From Flavobacterium lindanitolerans (lineage in GTDB: Bacteria; Bacteroidota; Bacteroidia; Flavobacteriales; Flavobacteriaceae), in assembly GCF_002846575.1 (NCBI RefSeq), contig NZ_PJND01000007.1:2108001-2172000 (forward strand): 64,000 nucleotides of DNA, read 5' to 3'. A program made the translations under genes and the position numbers. Position 1 is the first letter of the stretch; each line of letters begins with the position of its first letter. The notes under the pieces are model-generated. The model was not told the DNA's origin and did no database searches. It saw nothing but the letters and a program-made list of their open reading frames with translations. This document shows positions 32,380 to 41,092 of the stretch, piece after piece.

Positions 32380-32769
32380 CTATCTTCTGTAATCGCTAAC
32401 GGTTTGCCCGTTCTCACGATAGGAAATTTCTATGATTCGCGGCGTGCCGTCCAGGTTCTGGATAATATAGAAATGGAAAGCATAGCCCGAGTTGTCTCTT
32501 CCTGTGAAATGCAGGCAAAAGCCTCCTCCTGTAAGGTCTTCCGGCTGGTGCGAACCTTGTTCGATAGAAACTTGTTCAACCCTGCCAGGGTTAGTAGCAA
32601 TATCAATAAACTCAAGTACCCAATGGTCGCTAAAATGATTGCGGGCATTACGAAAAGCGCCAACAATAAGCGATTCAGTAAGTGTGTCCAGAAAGGCCTG
32701 GTACTTGCCATATTTTTTAACATAGTCTTTGCGGGCTTCGTTCCAGCCCTTTTTGAAAATAAGTGCCAT
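32380..32769 (-). CDS. 129-residue protein of unknown function
   Basis: The sequence starts MALIFKKGWNEARKDYVKKYG, has a helical first half (YQAFLDTLTESLIVGAFRNARNH), and a beta-rich second half (GGGFCLHFTGRDNSGYAFHFYIIQ). No signal peptide or membrane segment is seen. It is placed between a DUF2589-like gene (34 bases upstream) and the 70-residue gene, in the unusual minus-strand cluster. No known domain is recognised. Confidence 0.7.
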   Translation of the reverse strand: MALIFKKGWNEARKDYVKKYGKYQAFLDTLTESLIVGAFRNARNHFSDHWVLEFIDIATNPGRVEQVSIEQGSHQPEDLTGGGFCLHFTGRDNSGYAFHFYIIQNLDGTPRIIEISYRENGQTVSDYRR

Positions 32770-32803
32770 AATTTTTTAATTTTAATGATTAGTAATTGAT
32801 TTT

Positions 32804-33259
32804 TTAGATTACACTCTTGACTAAATAGTCATTGATTCTTAAAAAAGATTCCGAAGGATCTCCTGCCTCAAAGGTGATGTCAACTTTAGCCGTGGCCTGT
32901 TTCTTACCGAAAATACCGCCACCGCCGCCCATATCGATGTCCAGGCTTGGTCCGTTTTTGTTATCAGACGGGTCTATCTTTATTTTGCCAAGCCCAACTT
33001 TGAAACTCAGCTTCAATTCCTTGATTTTTATAGCAGACGGAGGAAGAAGGCTTAGCAAAGGAACCTTTAGCGTAGTCATTGTTTCCGGGTCATCATCCGG
33101 ATCGAGAGTCGGTACCTGGATTTCCTGTGTGATAGGTTTTCCGTCTTCATCGAAATATTTCGCTATCTGCATGATATGCTGCTCTTCCGTAATTTCCTGG
33201 GCTTTTAGTGCAGCATTGTGGATAGCCTGTAACAAATGGTCAAATCTTTGTTGCGACAT
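32804..33259 (-). CDS. DUF2589-related protein
   Basis: A 151-residue protein. The segment TTLKVPLLSLLPPSAIKIKELKLSFKVGLG (about residues 73-102) parallels the DUF2589 core VKMKVPMLAIVPIPNLQVDLVDITFDMEV of the neighbour at 33590-34291. A polyglycine stretch (about residues 121-125) and the end SESFLRINDYLVKSVI are distinctive. It seems to be a shorter paralogue. DUF2589 has no known function. It is in the same run of genes, 20 bases after the 93-residue gene. Confidence 0.7.
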   Translation of the reverse strand: MSQQRFDHLLQAIHNAALKAQEITEEQHIMQIAKYFDEDGKPITQEIQVPTLDPDDDPETMTTLKVPLLSLLPPSAIKIKELKLSFKVGLGKIKIDPSDNKNGPSLDIDMGGGGGIFGKKQATAKVDITFEAGDPSESFLRINDYLVKSVI

Positions 33260-33279
33260 GGTATGGGTGTTTTTTAAAG

Positions 33280-33561
33280 TTATTTTTCATCAAGCCAGTA
33301 AGGTTTTCTGGCAAATCCAACATGGTAGGTAGTGCTCTGCATGTTGAGTTCATGCTCGCCCAGCTTAAAGCTCCCGATAGAAATGTCTTTTCCTATGATG
33401 ATGCCTTTTGGATGCTGTGACAGGCATTTGTTAAGCAACGCCAACTGATCTTCCCGCATATCGTCTGTAAAGGGTGCACTTGGGTTGACAGTACCTATCG
33501 TTACTTTTTTGATATATCGTATCTCTGCGATTGTGGTCTTTTTTGAATTGTCAGGAATCAT
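33280..33561 (-). CDS. 93-residue protein of unknown function
   Basis: The protein is mostly beta by appearance: MIPDNSKKTTIAEIRYIKKV, then GTVNPSAPFTDDM, and a C-terminal STTYHVGFARKPYWLDEK. It sits between the two DUF2589-type genes, with 28 and 20 base gaps. There is no signal peptide or membrane helix. No family is recognised; the conserved-looking GxxxxGKDISIGSF segment suggests a structural role, but this is not supported further. Confidence 0.65.
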   Translation of the reverse strand: MIPDNSKKTTIAEIRYIKKVTIGTVNPSAPFTDDMREDQLALLNKCLSQHPKGIIIGKDISIGSFKLGEHELNMQSTTYHVGFARKPYWLDEK

Positions 33562-33589
33562 GGCAGTTGGCGTTAACTTAATAGATTAA

Positions 33590-34291
33590 TTAATTTGTGT
33601 CTGAAGTAGGAGTTACTTCGGTACCGTCAGCATTGACAAGTTTGCCTTGCTCTGTAGGTTTACCGTCTTCGCCTCTTTCGATTTCACCGTTGGCATTAGG
33701 CTTGTAGGCTACAATCTGACGTGGTTTTGCAGCATCATTCATGATGTCCAGTACTCTGGCCAAACCTTCCGGCATACCGTGATTGGTAGCTTTTACGGCC
33801 ACATGGTATTTGGCAGAATGGTCTGTGGAACGCGTGTTTTCTTTGCTCGATGAAATCGACCCGGAAACGCTGGCATTGACAGAAAAGAAGGCAATTTTTG
33901 CGCTCATAGAAGCACTGAATTCTCCTTTTGAAGCAGAAGATTCGACAGATTTGGTGGAGCTTTTAACCTCCATGTCAAAAGTAATGTCGACAAGGTCTAC
34001 CTGTAGGTTCGGAATGGGTACGATGGCAAGCATCGGCACCTTCATTTTTACTTCTTCAACGGTAGCATTTCCTTCCTTGTCCTGTCCCGGACGTTCGAAA
34101 ACGAAATCTACCATACGTGCCGGCCCCGGCATAATTGAGCCGTCGGCATCTTTTACTTTTTCAAAACCGATGTCGTTGATGAACGCGGCAGTAGATTTTG
34201 CCAGGTCGGTGTTTGACTTTACGGCAGCCGATAACGGCCCACCGATAAGGTCTTCCATAGGAAGTCCCCTAAATTGGTCTCCAATGTTCAT
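33590..34291 (-). CDS. DUF2589 domain protein
   Basis: A 233-residue protein. The opening RGLPMEDLIGGPLSAAVKSNTDLAKSTAAFI (about residues 8-38), the FVFERPGQDKEG segment and the core KMKVPMLAIVPIPNLQVDLV (about residues 82-101) are what I know from DUF2589. A serine-rich region (about residues 118-160) then lies before an end of charged, low-complexity residues. There is no signal peptide. The function of the family is unknown. Two related members in one operon suggest hetero-oligomer assembly; this is inference. Confidence 0.8.
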   Translation of the reverse strand: MNIGDQFRGLPMEDLIGGPLSAAVKSNTDLAKSTAAFINDIGFEKVKDADGSIMPGPARMVDFVFERPGQDKEGNATVEEVKMKVPMLAIVPIPNLQVDLVDITFDMEVKSSTKSVESSASKGEFSASMSAKIAFFSVNASVSGSISSSKENTRSTDHSAKYHVAVKATNHGMPEGLARVLDIMNDAAKPRQIVAYKPNANGEIERGEDGKPTEQGKLVNADGTEVTPTSDTN

Positions 34292-34312
34292 AATGAAAAT
34301 ATTTAAGAATTA

Positions 34313-34912
34313 TTAACTCGTAGTGAAGTCGGATTCTTCCAGCAACGTGTAGGTGAAAGAATTGCCGTAAAGTCCTTTAGACTTGTTGCAGATACTCATA
34401 AAAAAATGGAAGTCGGCTACTTTTTGGAACACGGTACATCCGGCCGACCATTTTTCAACTGTCAGCGATTCCGAAACCGGATTACTCCTGTGGATGTTGA
34501 TTCCGAAAATACCCTGGTGCTGCGGTCCGGAAAAATCTAACTTGCCGTCTTTATTGGCATCTCTCCAGACTTTTACAGGTGCTTTTTGTACTAAAGCTTC
34601 ATATTGGCCTTTATGGAGTCCAATTTGATGCGAACCTTTGTATTGTCCCGGAACCAGAATCGCTGTTCCATTAACATTAGTCGGATTTTTCAACCAGTAT
34701 AATCCCGGATCGGTAGTAACCGAAAAGGTGAAAATTTGTGGGCTAAGGCTCTCATCCCTGTAAACAAGGCACAAAGTGTCGTCAAAAGAATTAGCCACGG
34801 TATTTTTACTTCGGATGCCAATAATGTTGACATTATAAGGCTTGTTCTGGTCAAAAAAGGCATATCCTTTTTTTGTAAGAACTTTTTGAATTTCAGCAAT
34901 TGATGGTTTCAT
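34313..34912 (-). CDS. YkuD-like (L,D-transpeptidase fold) protein
   Basis: A 199-residue protein without a signal peptide. The segment GINIHRSNPVSESLTVEKWSAGCTVF (about residues 143-168) gives the His and Ser-x-Gly-Cys arrangement of the L,D-transpeptidase active site. KGYAFFDQNKPYNVNIIGIR near the start and LVPGQYKGSHQIGLHKGQY resemble cell-wall or phage-endolysin-associated YkuD-type proteins. It is the first gene of the minus-strand cluster. It could crosslink or cleave peptidoglycan peptides, and the lack of a signal peptide would fit delivery by another route or by lysis. Confidence 0.7.
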   Translation of the reverse strand: MKPSIAEIQKVLTKKGYAFFDQNKPYNVNIIGIRSKNTVANSFDDTLCLVYRDESLSPQIFTFSVTTDPGLYWLKNPTNVNGTAILVPGQYKGSHQIGLHKGQYEALVQKAPVKVWRDANKDGKLDFSGPQHQGIFGINIHRSNPVSESLTVEKWSAGCTVFQKVADFHFFMSICNKSKGLYGNSFTYTLLEESDFTTS

Positions 34913-35095
34913 TGTCTTGTTTTTTTAAATGAATATTGATTTTCAATGATTTACAAGGCAATATTATCCCAACTCAAAAGGCTTTTCGGCTAAAATGGCA
35001 TGAGCGGTAAAACAGGAGGTATGAACGGTAGGATAAAAGGAATAAAGTTTATTTGTTTATTTTTACTATTACTTAACCCGCTAAAAAATTATGTT

Positions 35096-35521
35096 ATGAC
35101 AAAAATTAAGTTTAAACGCCCTGTTCTCCTAGTTGCTCCGGATCTGAAACAAAATTTAGAAATTGATTCCCCTTTGCTCAATGCAAAATTTCGTGAGAGC
35201 GATACAGGCAATGAGAAATGGACTTTGGAAATTTTCTGTTTACTAAAAGTTTCTCCGGATTCTATCGAAAGAAGTATAGATATTTTTATGGATGAAGGCA
35301 TTCATATGATGGGAATACTGCCAATAAAGAAAATATTCATGAATAGGATTGGAGATATAAAAGATGATGTTGAAAATTTATGGTATATAGAAACAGAAGA
35401 ATTTGAACTGGAAGAATTTTATAATATTATTGAACTTACTATAGATGATAATCTGGGTGGTTGTGGCAAAAAAAGAGGAGGAAAGACCGTGGGAATATAT
35501 ACGTCTCTTTCTAAATTTTAA
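35096..35521 (+). CDS. 141-residue protein of unknown function
   Basis: The protein starts MTKIKFKRPVLLVAPDLKQN and ends in a glycine-rich GGCGKKRGGKTVGIY. Start at 35096 is preferred over the frame-open ATG at 35000 because the first 32 extra residues are a hydrophobic segment without a clear cleavage site; the longer form would be a membrane-anchored variant. No domain is recognised. It is transcribed toward the following TPR kinase gene and may share its message. Confidence 0.6.
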   Translation: MTKIKFKRPVLLVAPDLKQNLEIDSPLLNAKFRESDTGNEKWTLEIFCLLKVSPDSIERSIDIFMDEGIHMMGILPIKKIFMNRIGDIKDDVENLWYIETEEFELEEFYNIIELTIDDNLGGCGKKRGGKTVGIYTSLSKF

Positions 35522-35525
35522 AAAG

Positions 35526-35656
35526 ATGAAAAATATAATTATTTTTTTTTTGGATGCTATACTGTATTTGGACAAAACGAAACTTTTGGCGTAGCATCAT
35601 TACTGAAACAGCAATGCCCTATTTGCAGACACCATACCAATAAGCAACTCCCATTA
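35526..35656 (+). other. Frameshifted 5' end of the TPR kinase gene, with a ten-T tract
   Basis: An ATG at 35526 reads MKNIIIIFLDAILYLDKTKLLA and then stops. If the T tract at 35542-35551 had 11 T, the frame would be MKNIIIIFFFGCYTVFGQNE, a typical signal peptide, and would continue without a stop into the kinase frame at 35657. So the kinase gene really begins here, and one T is missing in this copy. Confidence 0.75.
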
Positions 35657-37360
35657 TTGACAGACAATATGAAAGGGACAAAAGACGGAAGAAAGCAACC
35701 GGATTTTGTCCCTTTTCACAATATGCACATACAGTTGTATGAAAGGCAATACTCCGAGGTACTTCCTTCTATACTGGCATCTATAGCTGTCTACAGTGAA
35801 ACTTCAAAGAATGATACGCTTTTGTATTTGTCTTATTATGCCAGGGGAAGTTTCTACAGGAAAAAAGGACTGAAAGACGAGGCACTGGCATCAATGCTAC
35901 AAGCAGAAAAAATTAGTAAAAACATAAAAAATCCTCCGGGAAATGTTGGTTTCTATTCTGATATTGCCAATCTTTTTTTTGAGCTCCAGCAATATGAAGA
36001 TGCCCTTCAATATTATTTAGACCTGTTGCATAAAAATGATTTCAGTGCCAATAAAAAACTTCAAGGTGCGATATACAATAATATTGCCCGCTGTTATGCC
36101 AATATTGATAAGCATGATTACGAAAAAGCAGAGTCTTATTATAAAAAAAGCCTTGCTTTTTATGGAGAGTTTCAGGACAGTCTGAATCTTGCGGCTGTCC
36201 ATCTTAATCTTGGCGACCTGTATTTTGAGCAATACAAAGATCGTCTGGCGGTTGACCATCTAAAAAAGGCACTTCTGTATTCTGAGGTTTCTGAAGCGGT
36301 GGATATAAAAGACGATATTTATTTTAATCTTTCTCTGGCTATGGAATCTGCCGGACAAACCAAAAAAGCGCTGGAATTTTATAAGAAATATGTGGAACAG
36401 TTGGAAGGAATCTGGAACAGGGATAGGATTTGGGGACTTGCCGAACAGGAAAAAAAGTTTATTGTCGATAAAAAACAGACGGAAATCCAACTTTTAGAGA
36501 AAGAGGCTAAACTTCAAAAAATGCAACTCGATACCAAACGGATGCAAAGCAATACCTTTTTTTCTATTGCTGCTGTTTTATTGCTGTTGCTTTTGGTGGG
36601 ATTGTATTCTTACAGCCAACGTATAAAAAAGAATAGGGTAATTGCATTGCAAAATATACAGCTTGATGAATTAAATGCAACCAAGGACCGACTTTTTTCT
36701 ATCATCGCACACGATTTACGTACTCCGGTGTATTTGCTTAAAGAAAGTAACCTCAGACTAAAGAAAGCCCTGATAAAAAATGAGCTTACCGATTTGGAAA
36801 AACAGTTGGACCTAAATATCAATATGACAGAAAATACTTACTCCATGCTTGATAATTTATTATATTGGTCACTGGAACAAAAAAACGGCTCCTTTTATAA
36901 AAAAGAACAATTGCCTTTACATTCCATAGTAGGACAGGTTCTTGTGAATTATGGTAATGCGCTAAAAATAAAAGATATAAGATTGGATAAGAATATACCT
37001 GAGGGAATACAGGTTTATGCAGATTCCAACGCTATTAAGATTGTGCTTCGCAATATTATAGACAACGCTATAAAGTTTACGCAGGATGGAGGTTCCATAA
37101 AAATAGATGCCCGTATTTATGAAAACCAGGCAGAAATTGTTGTAAAAGATAACGGTATAGGAATTAATAAAGCAATGCTGGACACTATAAAATCAGGAAA
37201 GACAGTGCGTCAAAAAGATACTTCAGGAAGGACAAGCACGGGTCTTGGTCTTGAGCTTTGCCGCATTATGACTGAAAAAAACGGTGAGCGGCTGATGATA
37301 GAAAGTGAAGAAGGAAAAGGAACTTCGGTTAAAATAGTACTGGAATTGGTAAAGAAATAG
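35657..37360 (+). CDS. TPR-containing sensor histidine kinase (HisKA class), apparently lacking its signal peptide
   Basis: The visible frame gives 567 residues. TPR repeats fill about residues 15-255, then a coiled coil and one membrane helix (about 296-318). The phospho-acceptor site is FSIIAHDLRTP (about 349), and the ATPase motifs are NIIDNAIKF, VKDNGIGIN and TGLGLELCR. As printed, translation could start only at the TTG (35657) or ATG (35669) after the frameshift. The TPR part would then lack its export signal and be inverted in topology. A LytTR regulator starts three bases after the stop. Confidence 0.85.
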   Translation: MTDNMKGTKDGRKQPDFVPFHNMHIQLYERQYSEVLPSILASIAVYSETSKNDTLLYLSYYARGSFYRKKGLKDEALASMLQAEKISKNIKNPPGNVGFYSDIANLFFELQQYEDALQYYLDLLHKNDFSANKKLQGAIYNNIARCYANIDKHDYEKAESYYKKSLAFYGEFQDSLNLAAVHLNLGDLYFEQYKDRLAVDHLKKALLYSEVSEAVDIKDDIYFNLSLAMESAGQTKKALEFYKKYVEQLEGIWNRDRIWGLAEQEKKFIVDKKQTEIQLLEKEAKLQKMQLDTKRMQSNTFFSIAAVLLLLLLVGLYSYSQRIKKNRVIALQNIQLDELNATKDRLFSIIAHDLRTPVYLLKESNLRLKKALIKNELTDLEKQLDLNINMTENTYSMLDNLLYWSLEQKNGSFYKKEQLPLHSIVGQVLVNYGNALKIKDIRLDKNIPEGIQVYADSNAIKIVLRNIIDNAIKFTQDGGSIKIDARIYENQAEIVVKDNGIGINKAMLDTIKSGKTVRQKDTSGRTSTGLGLELCRIMTEKNGERLMIESEEGKGTSVKIVLELVKK

Positions 37361-37363
37361 ATT

Positions 37364-38113
37364 ATGGAAAAAATACGGATATTGATTATTGAAGATGATA
37401 GCTTTCAGGCAGCATCATTGCAGGAAGCTTTAGAACAAAAAGGATATGAAGTAACCGCAACTGCTTCAAACCTGAAAGATGCACTAGGTTATTTTTATGC
37501 TCAAAAACCGGATATTGTTATCATTGATGTTTACCTTGGTAATGACCCGGACGGTATATTGTTTGCCCAACGCATTAATGAAAACCCGGCTACGTTGAAA
37601 CCCTTCGTATTCCTGACATCTTCTGTAGACAGGGAAACTTTTGAATCGGCACGATTGACTAATCCCTACAGTTATCTGATTAAGCCGTTTAATGTTTTGG
37701 AGTTGCAGTTTGCCATTGAGCTTGCTATAGAAAGATTTCTGGAAATGCCGGGAATGTTTTCTGCCCACCAAACCGGAACTGCAATAATGGAGGCTTTCCT
37801 TTTAATCAAAAAGAAAGAAGCCCTGACCAAAGTACTGTTCAGCAGTATTGAATATGTCAGGGTTGAGGGCAAATATGTTTTTATTGCTACCCATGAAGAA
37901 TCTTTCCTGATTGAAATGTCTTTAAAGCTGTTGCAGCAAAAATTGCCTGAAAAACAATTCATTCAGGTACATCGCAGTTATGTGGTCAATATGAATCTTG
38001 TCAAAAAACTGCATCTGTCAGATAACCAAATAGAGCTTTTGTCCGGCAACAGGATACCAATGAGCAGAAGATTTAAGGAAAAATTCATGGAACGGTATTC
38101 CATTCTGAAATAG
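37364..38113 (+). CDS. LytTR-type response regulator
   Basis: A 249-residue regulator. The receiver domain (about residues 4-120) has EDD, the phospho-acceptor in DIVIIDVYLGNDPDG (about residue 53), and LIKPFN. The LytTR DNA-binding domain (about 150-245) carries YVRVEGKYVFIATHEESFLI, QVHRSYVVNMNLVKKL and PMSRRFKEKF. Such regulators bind tandem direct repeats near promoters. The stop codon of this gene directly abuts the stop codon of the convergent exporter gene (bases 38113 and 38114). Confidence 0.94.
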   Translation: MEKIRILIIEDDSFQAASLQEALEQKGYEVTATASNLKDALGYFYAQKPDIVIIDVYLGNDPDGILFAQRINENPATLKPFVFLTSSVDRETFESARLTNPYSYLIKPFNVLELQFAIELAIERFLEMPGMFSAHQTGTAIMEAFLLIKKKEALTKVLFSSIEYVRVEGKYVFIATHEESFLIEMSLKLLQQKLPEKQFIQVHRSYVVNMNLVKKLHLSDNQIELLSGNRIPMSRRFKEKFMERYSILK

Positions 38114-38959
38114 CTACCGTCTGGAGGTAATTGTTGACCCTGCTGATGCGGCAACAACAAAAACCACGGCCAGAATTTCGTTGAAGGAAAGGTATTCCTG
38201 CAAAAATATAAAAGCACAGATGGCAGCAGCAGCCGGTTCCAGGCTCATCAATATGCTGAAGGTTCGTGCAGGAAGCCTGCCCAAAGCTTTCATTTCTAAA
38301 GTAAACGGAATGGCACTCGATAAAAGAGCCAGAGCGATTCCCATGCCTAAAAACTTAGGAGTAAGCCCTTCCAATCCGCCACCAAAAATTCCGAATGGCA
38401 CCACAAGGCAGGCCGCCAGAAGCATACCCGTTGCTACCGCTTCATTACCGTCCATTTTTTGTGAAATTTTTCCTCCCAGAACAATATAAGCCGCCCAAAA
38501 AGCGCCAGCCAATGTAGCTAAAGCCGCACCCAGAATATCCACTCCGTTTGTAGTCCAGGGAGCGATCAAAACAATGCCTGCGGCGGCAAGTAATACCCAT
38601 AAAAAATCAACAGCACGTTTGGAACCTAAAACGGCTACCATTAGCGGACCTATGAATTCTAACGTCACGGCCAACCCGATAGGTATTCTTTCAATTGCAA
38701 AATAAAAAACGAGATTCATGGCTCCTAAACAAAGACCGTAAGGAATCACAAACTTCCATTGTTCTTTGGTGAGTTTTGTGAGCTTTGGTCTGTAGACTGC
38801 CATTAAAATCAAAGCAGAAATACCAATTCGCAATGAAGCCGTTCCCGCAGCCCCTATGGATGGGAAAAGTGTTTTGGCAATTGCCGCTCCTGATTGCACG
38901 CTGATTATGGCTAAAAGAACAGCAGGAATAGGAGGTATGTTGATGTTTCTGAATCTCAT
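38114..38959 (-). CDS. EamA family transporter (RhtA-like exporter)
   Basis: A 281-residue protein with ten hydrophobic segments in two EamA halves (about residues 5-140 and 145-275). Typical elements are RIGISALILMAVYRP, IPIGLAVTLEFIGPLMVAVLGSKR and ALGRLPARTFSILMSLEPAAAAICAFIFLQE. The ALGxLPARTFSILMSLEPA segment is that of RhtA-type amino-acid or nucleoside exporters. The cargo is unknown. It is a single gene. Confidence 0.9.
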   Translation of the reverse strand: MRFRNINIPPIPAVLLAIISVQSGAAIAKTLFPSIGAAGTASLRIGISALILMAVYRPKLTKLTKEQWKFVIPYGLCLGAMNLVFYFAIERIPIGLAVTLEFIGPLMVAVLGSKRAVDFLWVLLAAAGIVLIAPWTTNGVDILGAALATLAGAFWAAYIVLGGKISQKMDGNEAVATGMLLAACLVVPFGIFGGGLEGLTPKFLGMGIALALLSSAIPFTLEMKALGRLPARTFSILMSLEPAAAAICAFIFLQEYLSFNEILAVVFVVAASAGSTITSRR

Positions 38960-39081
38960 AGGAAAGATAACTTTGGAGAGGGCAAAATTACAAAAATAGC
39001 TTGCGGCTAATGGATAAAAGAAAAAATACTTTTGATAGGTTAATAATTTAATTTTAGATTAGTCGCAAGGCCATTAAAAAC

Positions 39082-39109
39082 AAAAAATCCGGGTGTAGCC
39101 CGGATTTTT
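39082..39109 (-). terminator. Terminator of the MORN/transglutaminase operon
   Basis: AAAAATCCGGG, loop TGTAG and CCCGGATTTTT form an 11-pair stem just after the stop at 39116, with T runs on both strands. Confidence 0.8.
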
Positions 39110-39115
39110 AGCACT

Positions 39116-41092
39116 TTATTGTTTATTTAATATGATAACAATTTTATTAAAATCTGCCGCTGCATTAATTACGGTTCTGTAGGCTTCGAAATTTTCTAAG
39201 GGATAATGCAGAATATTATAATATTCTTTATTTTCTACGATAATTTCGTTTCCTTTTTTCTCATATTTGCTGATAAAGGCAGCCTCCGTTTTACCATTTA
39301 CATCGGCAGTATAATTCATATTGAATTTGTCAAGGTTTTTTACAGTAACTCCTTCAGGCAATATTATTCTTATTTTACGTGTATAAGCATGTGGATAGTT
39401 GATTTCTACAGGCATCATTCGCTTGTTTTCCTGATAGAGTTCCATTTGTTTTCCAATAGTCTGACCAGCAGAAAACAGGTAATTTTCCCCTGCCTTACGA
39501 ATCAAGTCTTTTCCTTCAAATACTACATTCATTACAAATGGTTTTTTACCAATGTTGTCAACTCCGTCATTTTCGGTTGTAAGTGTTTTGAATTCGGTTT
39601 CGACTGTATAGTTCTGGGCAATGCTTTTGAGCATATCTTTATATTGCTCCGGTGAAGCAAAATCTTTGATCGGCTGAAAGTTAAAAGCAGAATAGCCACC
39701 AAATTGGATTTTATCTGTTACCACAGGGTTTTCAAGATCTTTTGTAAAATCAATGACAACGTCAATTATATCATGTGTTACTTCTACGCTTGGAATGTCG
39801 ATGGCTGCAACTTCACCAATTCCCATTTTTGTACCTGCAAAAGCTTTTTCTTTTATGAAAAGCCCATTAGTTCCTGCCAATTCATTAGGAATTAATGGAA
39901 TACGGTATTCAATTTCCGTTGGAGTCATAAACTTTTTTATAGCAGGGAAATAGAATAGCAATTCGTCGAGGTTTTCATAGCTTTCAAATTCTTTATCAAA
40001 AGGCATCTTATAACGATTGGATGTAAATACCATATTGTTCTCAACACCCATTTTTTGGAATACGGCAATGTACAGCCTTAAAATGTCGCTTTGGTTGGCC
40101 TGTTTCGTTTTGATAATATCCTGTAGTGTTTCCTGGCTATTGATATAGCGGTTATAATTTATTGTTTTCTTGATTTTATTTTCAATATTCCAAACCTGTT
40201 CCTGTATGTCATTAGATTTAGCAATTCCTTTGCAAAATTCATCTATCGCTTTTTGTTCTTTTTTGTCATATTGAGGATGAAATCTTTCATATAAGGTTGT
40301 TGAGAATTCCTTAAAGTTATTTAGATTTTTAGAACCGTTAGCTAAATTTTCATCCAACTTGTAACGGAATCGTTTAATATTACTGTTCCAATTCGAGTAG
40401 TTCTCATTGTCGTCAAGTGCAGGCGTATCGGTTTCAACCACAGTTAAAGTGTTGCTTTTTTCATTAGGTTGCTTTTTTTCGACTACAGCCTCAGAAAGTC
40501 CGTTGTAGCTTTTAGTTCTGAATATCAAATGTTCAGGATAAATTAACTGGAAGGTACTTTTTACGATTGGATATTCATCCTGCATTTTTACGGTATAGCC
40601 CTTGACTTCAGGAAATTCTTCTATAATAAATATCTTTTCAATTACAGCACCTTTTTCAAGTCCGTTTACTGCAAAATATTTGTATTTGATACCTCTTTCT
40701 TCATCTGTTTCTTCTTTTATATCGCTATTATGAAGTTCGATTACTTTGCCATTTTTTAGAATAACTCGTGCTTTTGTAGAAACTACACTTTCATTGGCTC
40801 CAAAAGGAATATAGATTTTATTGTTTCGCTCTACGGCATCATCACTGTTGATATATCTCTTTTCATGTATGAGATAATATTGGATGGCTTTACCCTTATC
40901 AATAAGTAGCTCAATTTTTGTATTTCGTTCTAAAATTGCTTCCTTTTCCTCTTTGTATTTTGAAGGGATGTCTATTTTAGCCGACTTTTCATCCCAATTA
41001 TAGTTCTTAAAGGAAAAGTCTTGCGCGAAGGCATTAAGGCTGAATAAAATAAGGAAAACGTATATTGCTTTTATTCTAAATTTAGAATTCAT
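39116..41092 (-). CDS. DUF3857 protein with a degenerate transglutaminase domain
   Basis: A 658-residue exported protein with signal peptide ending SLNAFAQ. The N-terminal DUF3857 domain (about residues 55-235) contains VVSTKARVILKNGKVIE. The transglutaminase-like part (about 265-420) has lost the catalytic cysteine: where the neighbour at 41089-43029 has KFGDCKDMSSII, this one has QSDILRLYIAVFQKMGV. The histidine/aspartate part of the triad is likewise not evident. The C-terminal domain is beta-rich. It is the third gene of an operon and overlaps the previous one by four bases. It is likely a non-catalytic partner of the active paralogue. Confidence 0.85.
   Translation of the reverse strand: MNSKFRIKAIYVFLILFSLNAFAQDFSFKNYNWDEKSAKIDIPSKYKEEKEAILERNTKIELLIDKGKAIQYYLIHEKRYINSDDAVERNNKIYIPFGANESVVSTKARVILKNGKVIELHNSDIKEETDEERGIKYKYFAVNGLEKGAVIEKIFIIEEFPEVKGYTVKMQDEYPIVKSTFQLIYPEHLIFRTKSYNGLSEAVVEKKQPNEKSNTLTVVETDTPALDDNENYSNWNSNIKRFRYKLDENLANGSKNLNNFKEFSTTLYERFHPQYDKKEQKAIDEFCKGIAKSNDIQEQVWNIENKIKKTINYNRYINSQETLQDIIKTKQANQSDILRLYIAVFQKMGVENNMVFTSNRYKMPFDKEFESYENLDELLFYFPAIKKFMTPTEIEYRIPLIPNELAGTNGLFIKEKAFAGTKMGIGEVAAIDIPSVEVTHDIIDVVIDFTKDLENPVVTDKIQFGGYSAFNFQPIKDFASPEQYKDMLKSIAQNYTVETEFKTLTTENDGVDNIGKKPFVMNVVFEGKDLIRKAGENYLFSAGQTIGKQMELYQENKRMMPVEINYPHAYTRKIRIILPEGVTVKNLDKFNMNYTADVNGKTEAAFISKYEKKGNEIIVENKEYYNILHYPLENFEAYRTVINAAADFNKIVIILNKQ

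Noticed and set aside
28906..34912. Complete type VI or contractile injection locus
   Set aside because: Effector-like enzymes are present but no sheath, tube, baseplate or ATPase gene is in the window.
35000..35095. Longer start for the 141-residue protein (ATG at 35000)
   Set aside because: The extra 32 residues are hydrophobic with no clear cleavage site and have weaker coding character. Kept only as an alternative.
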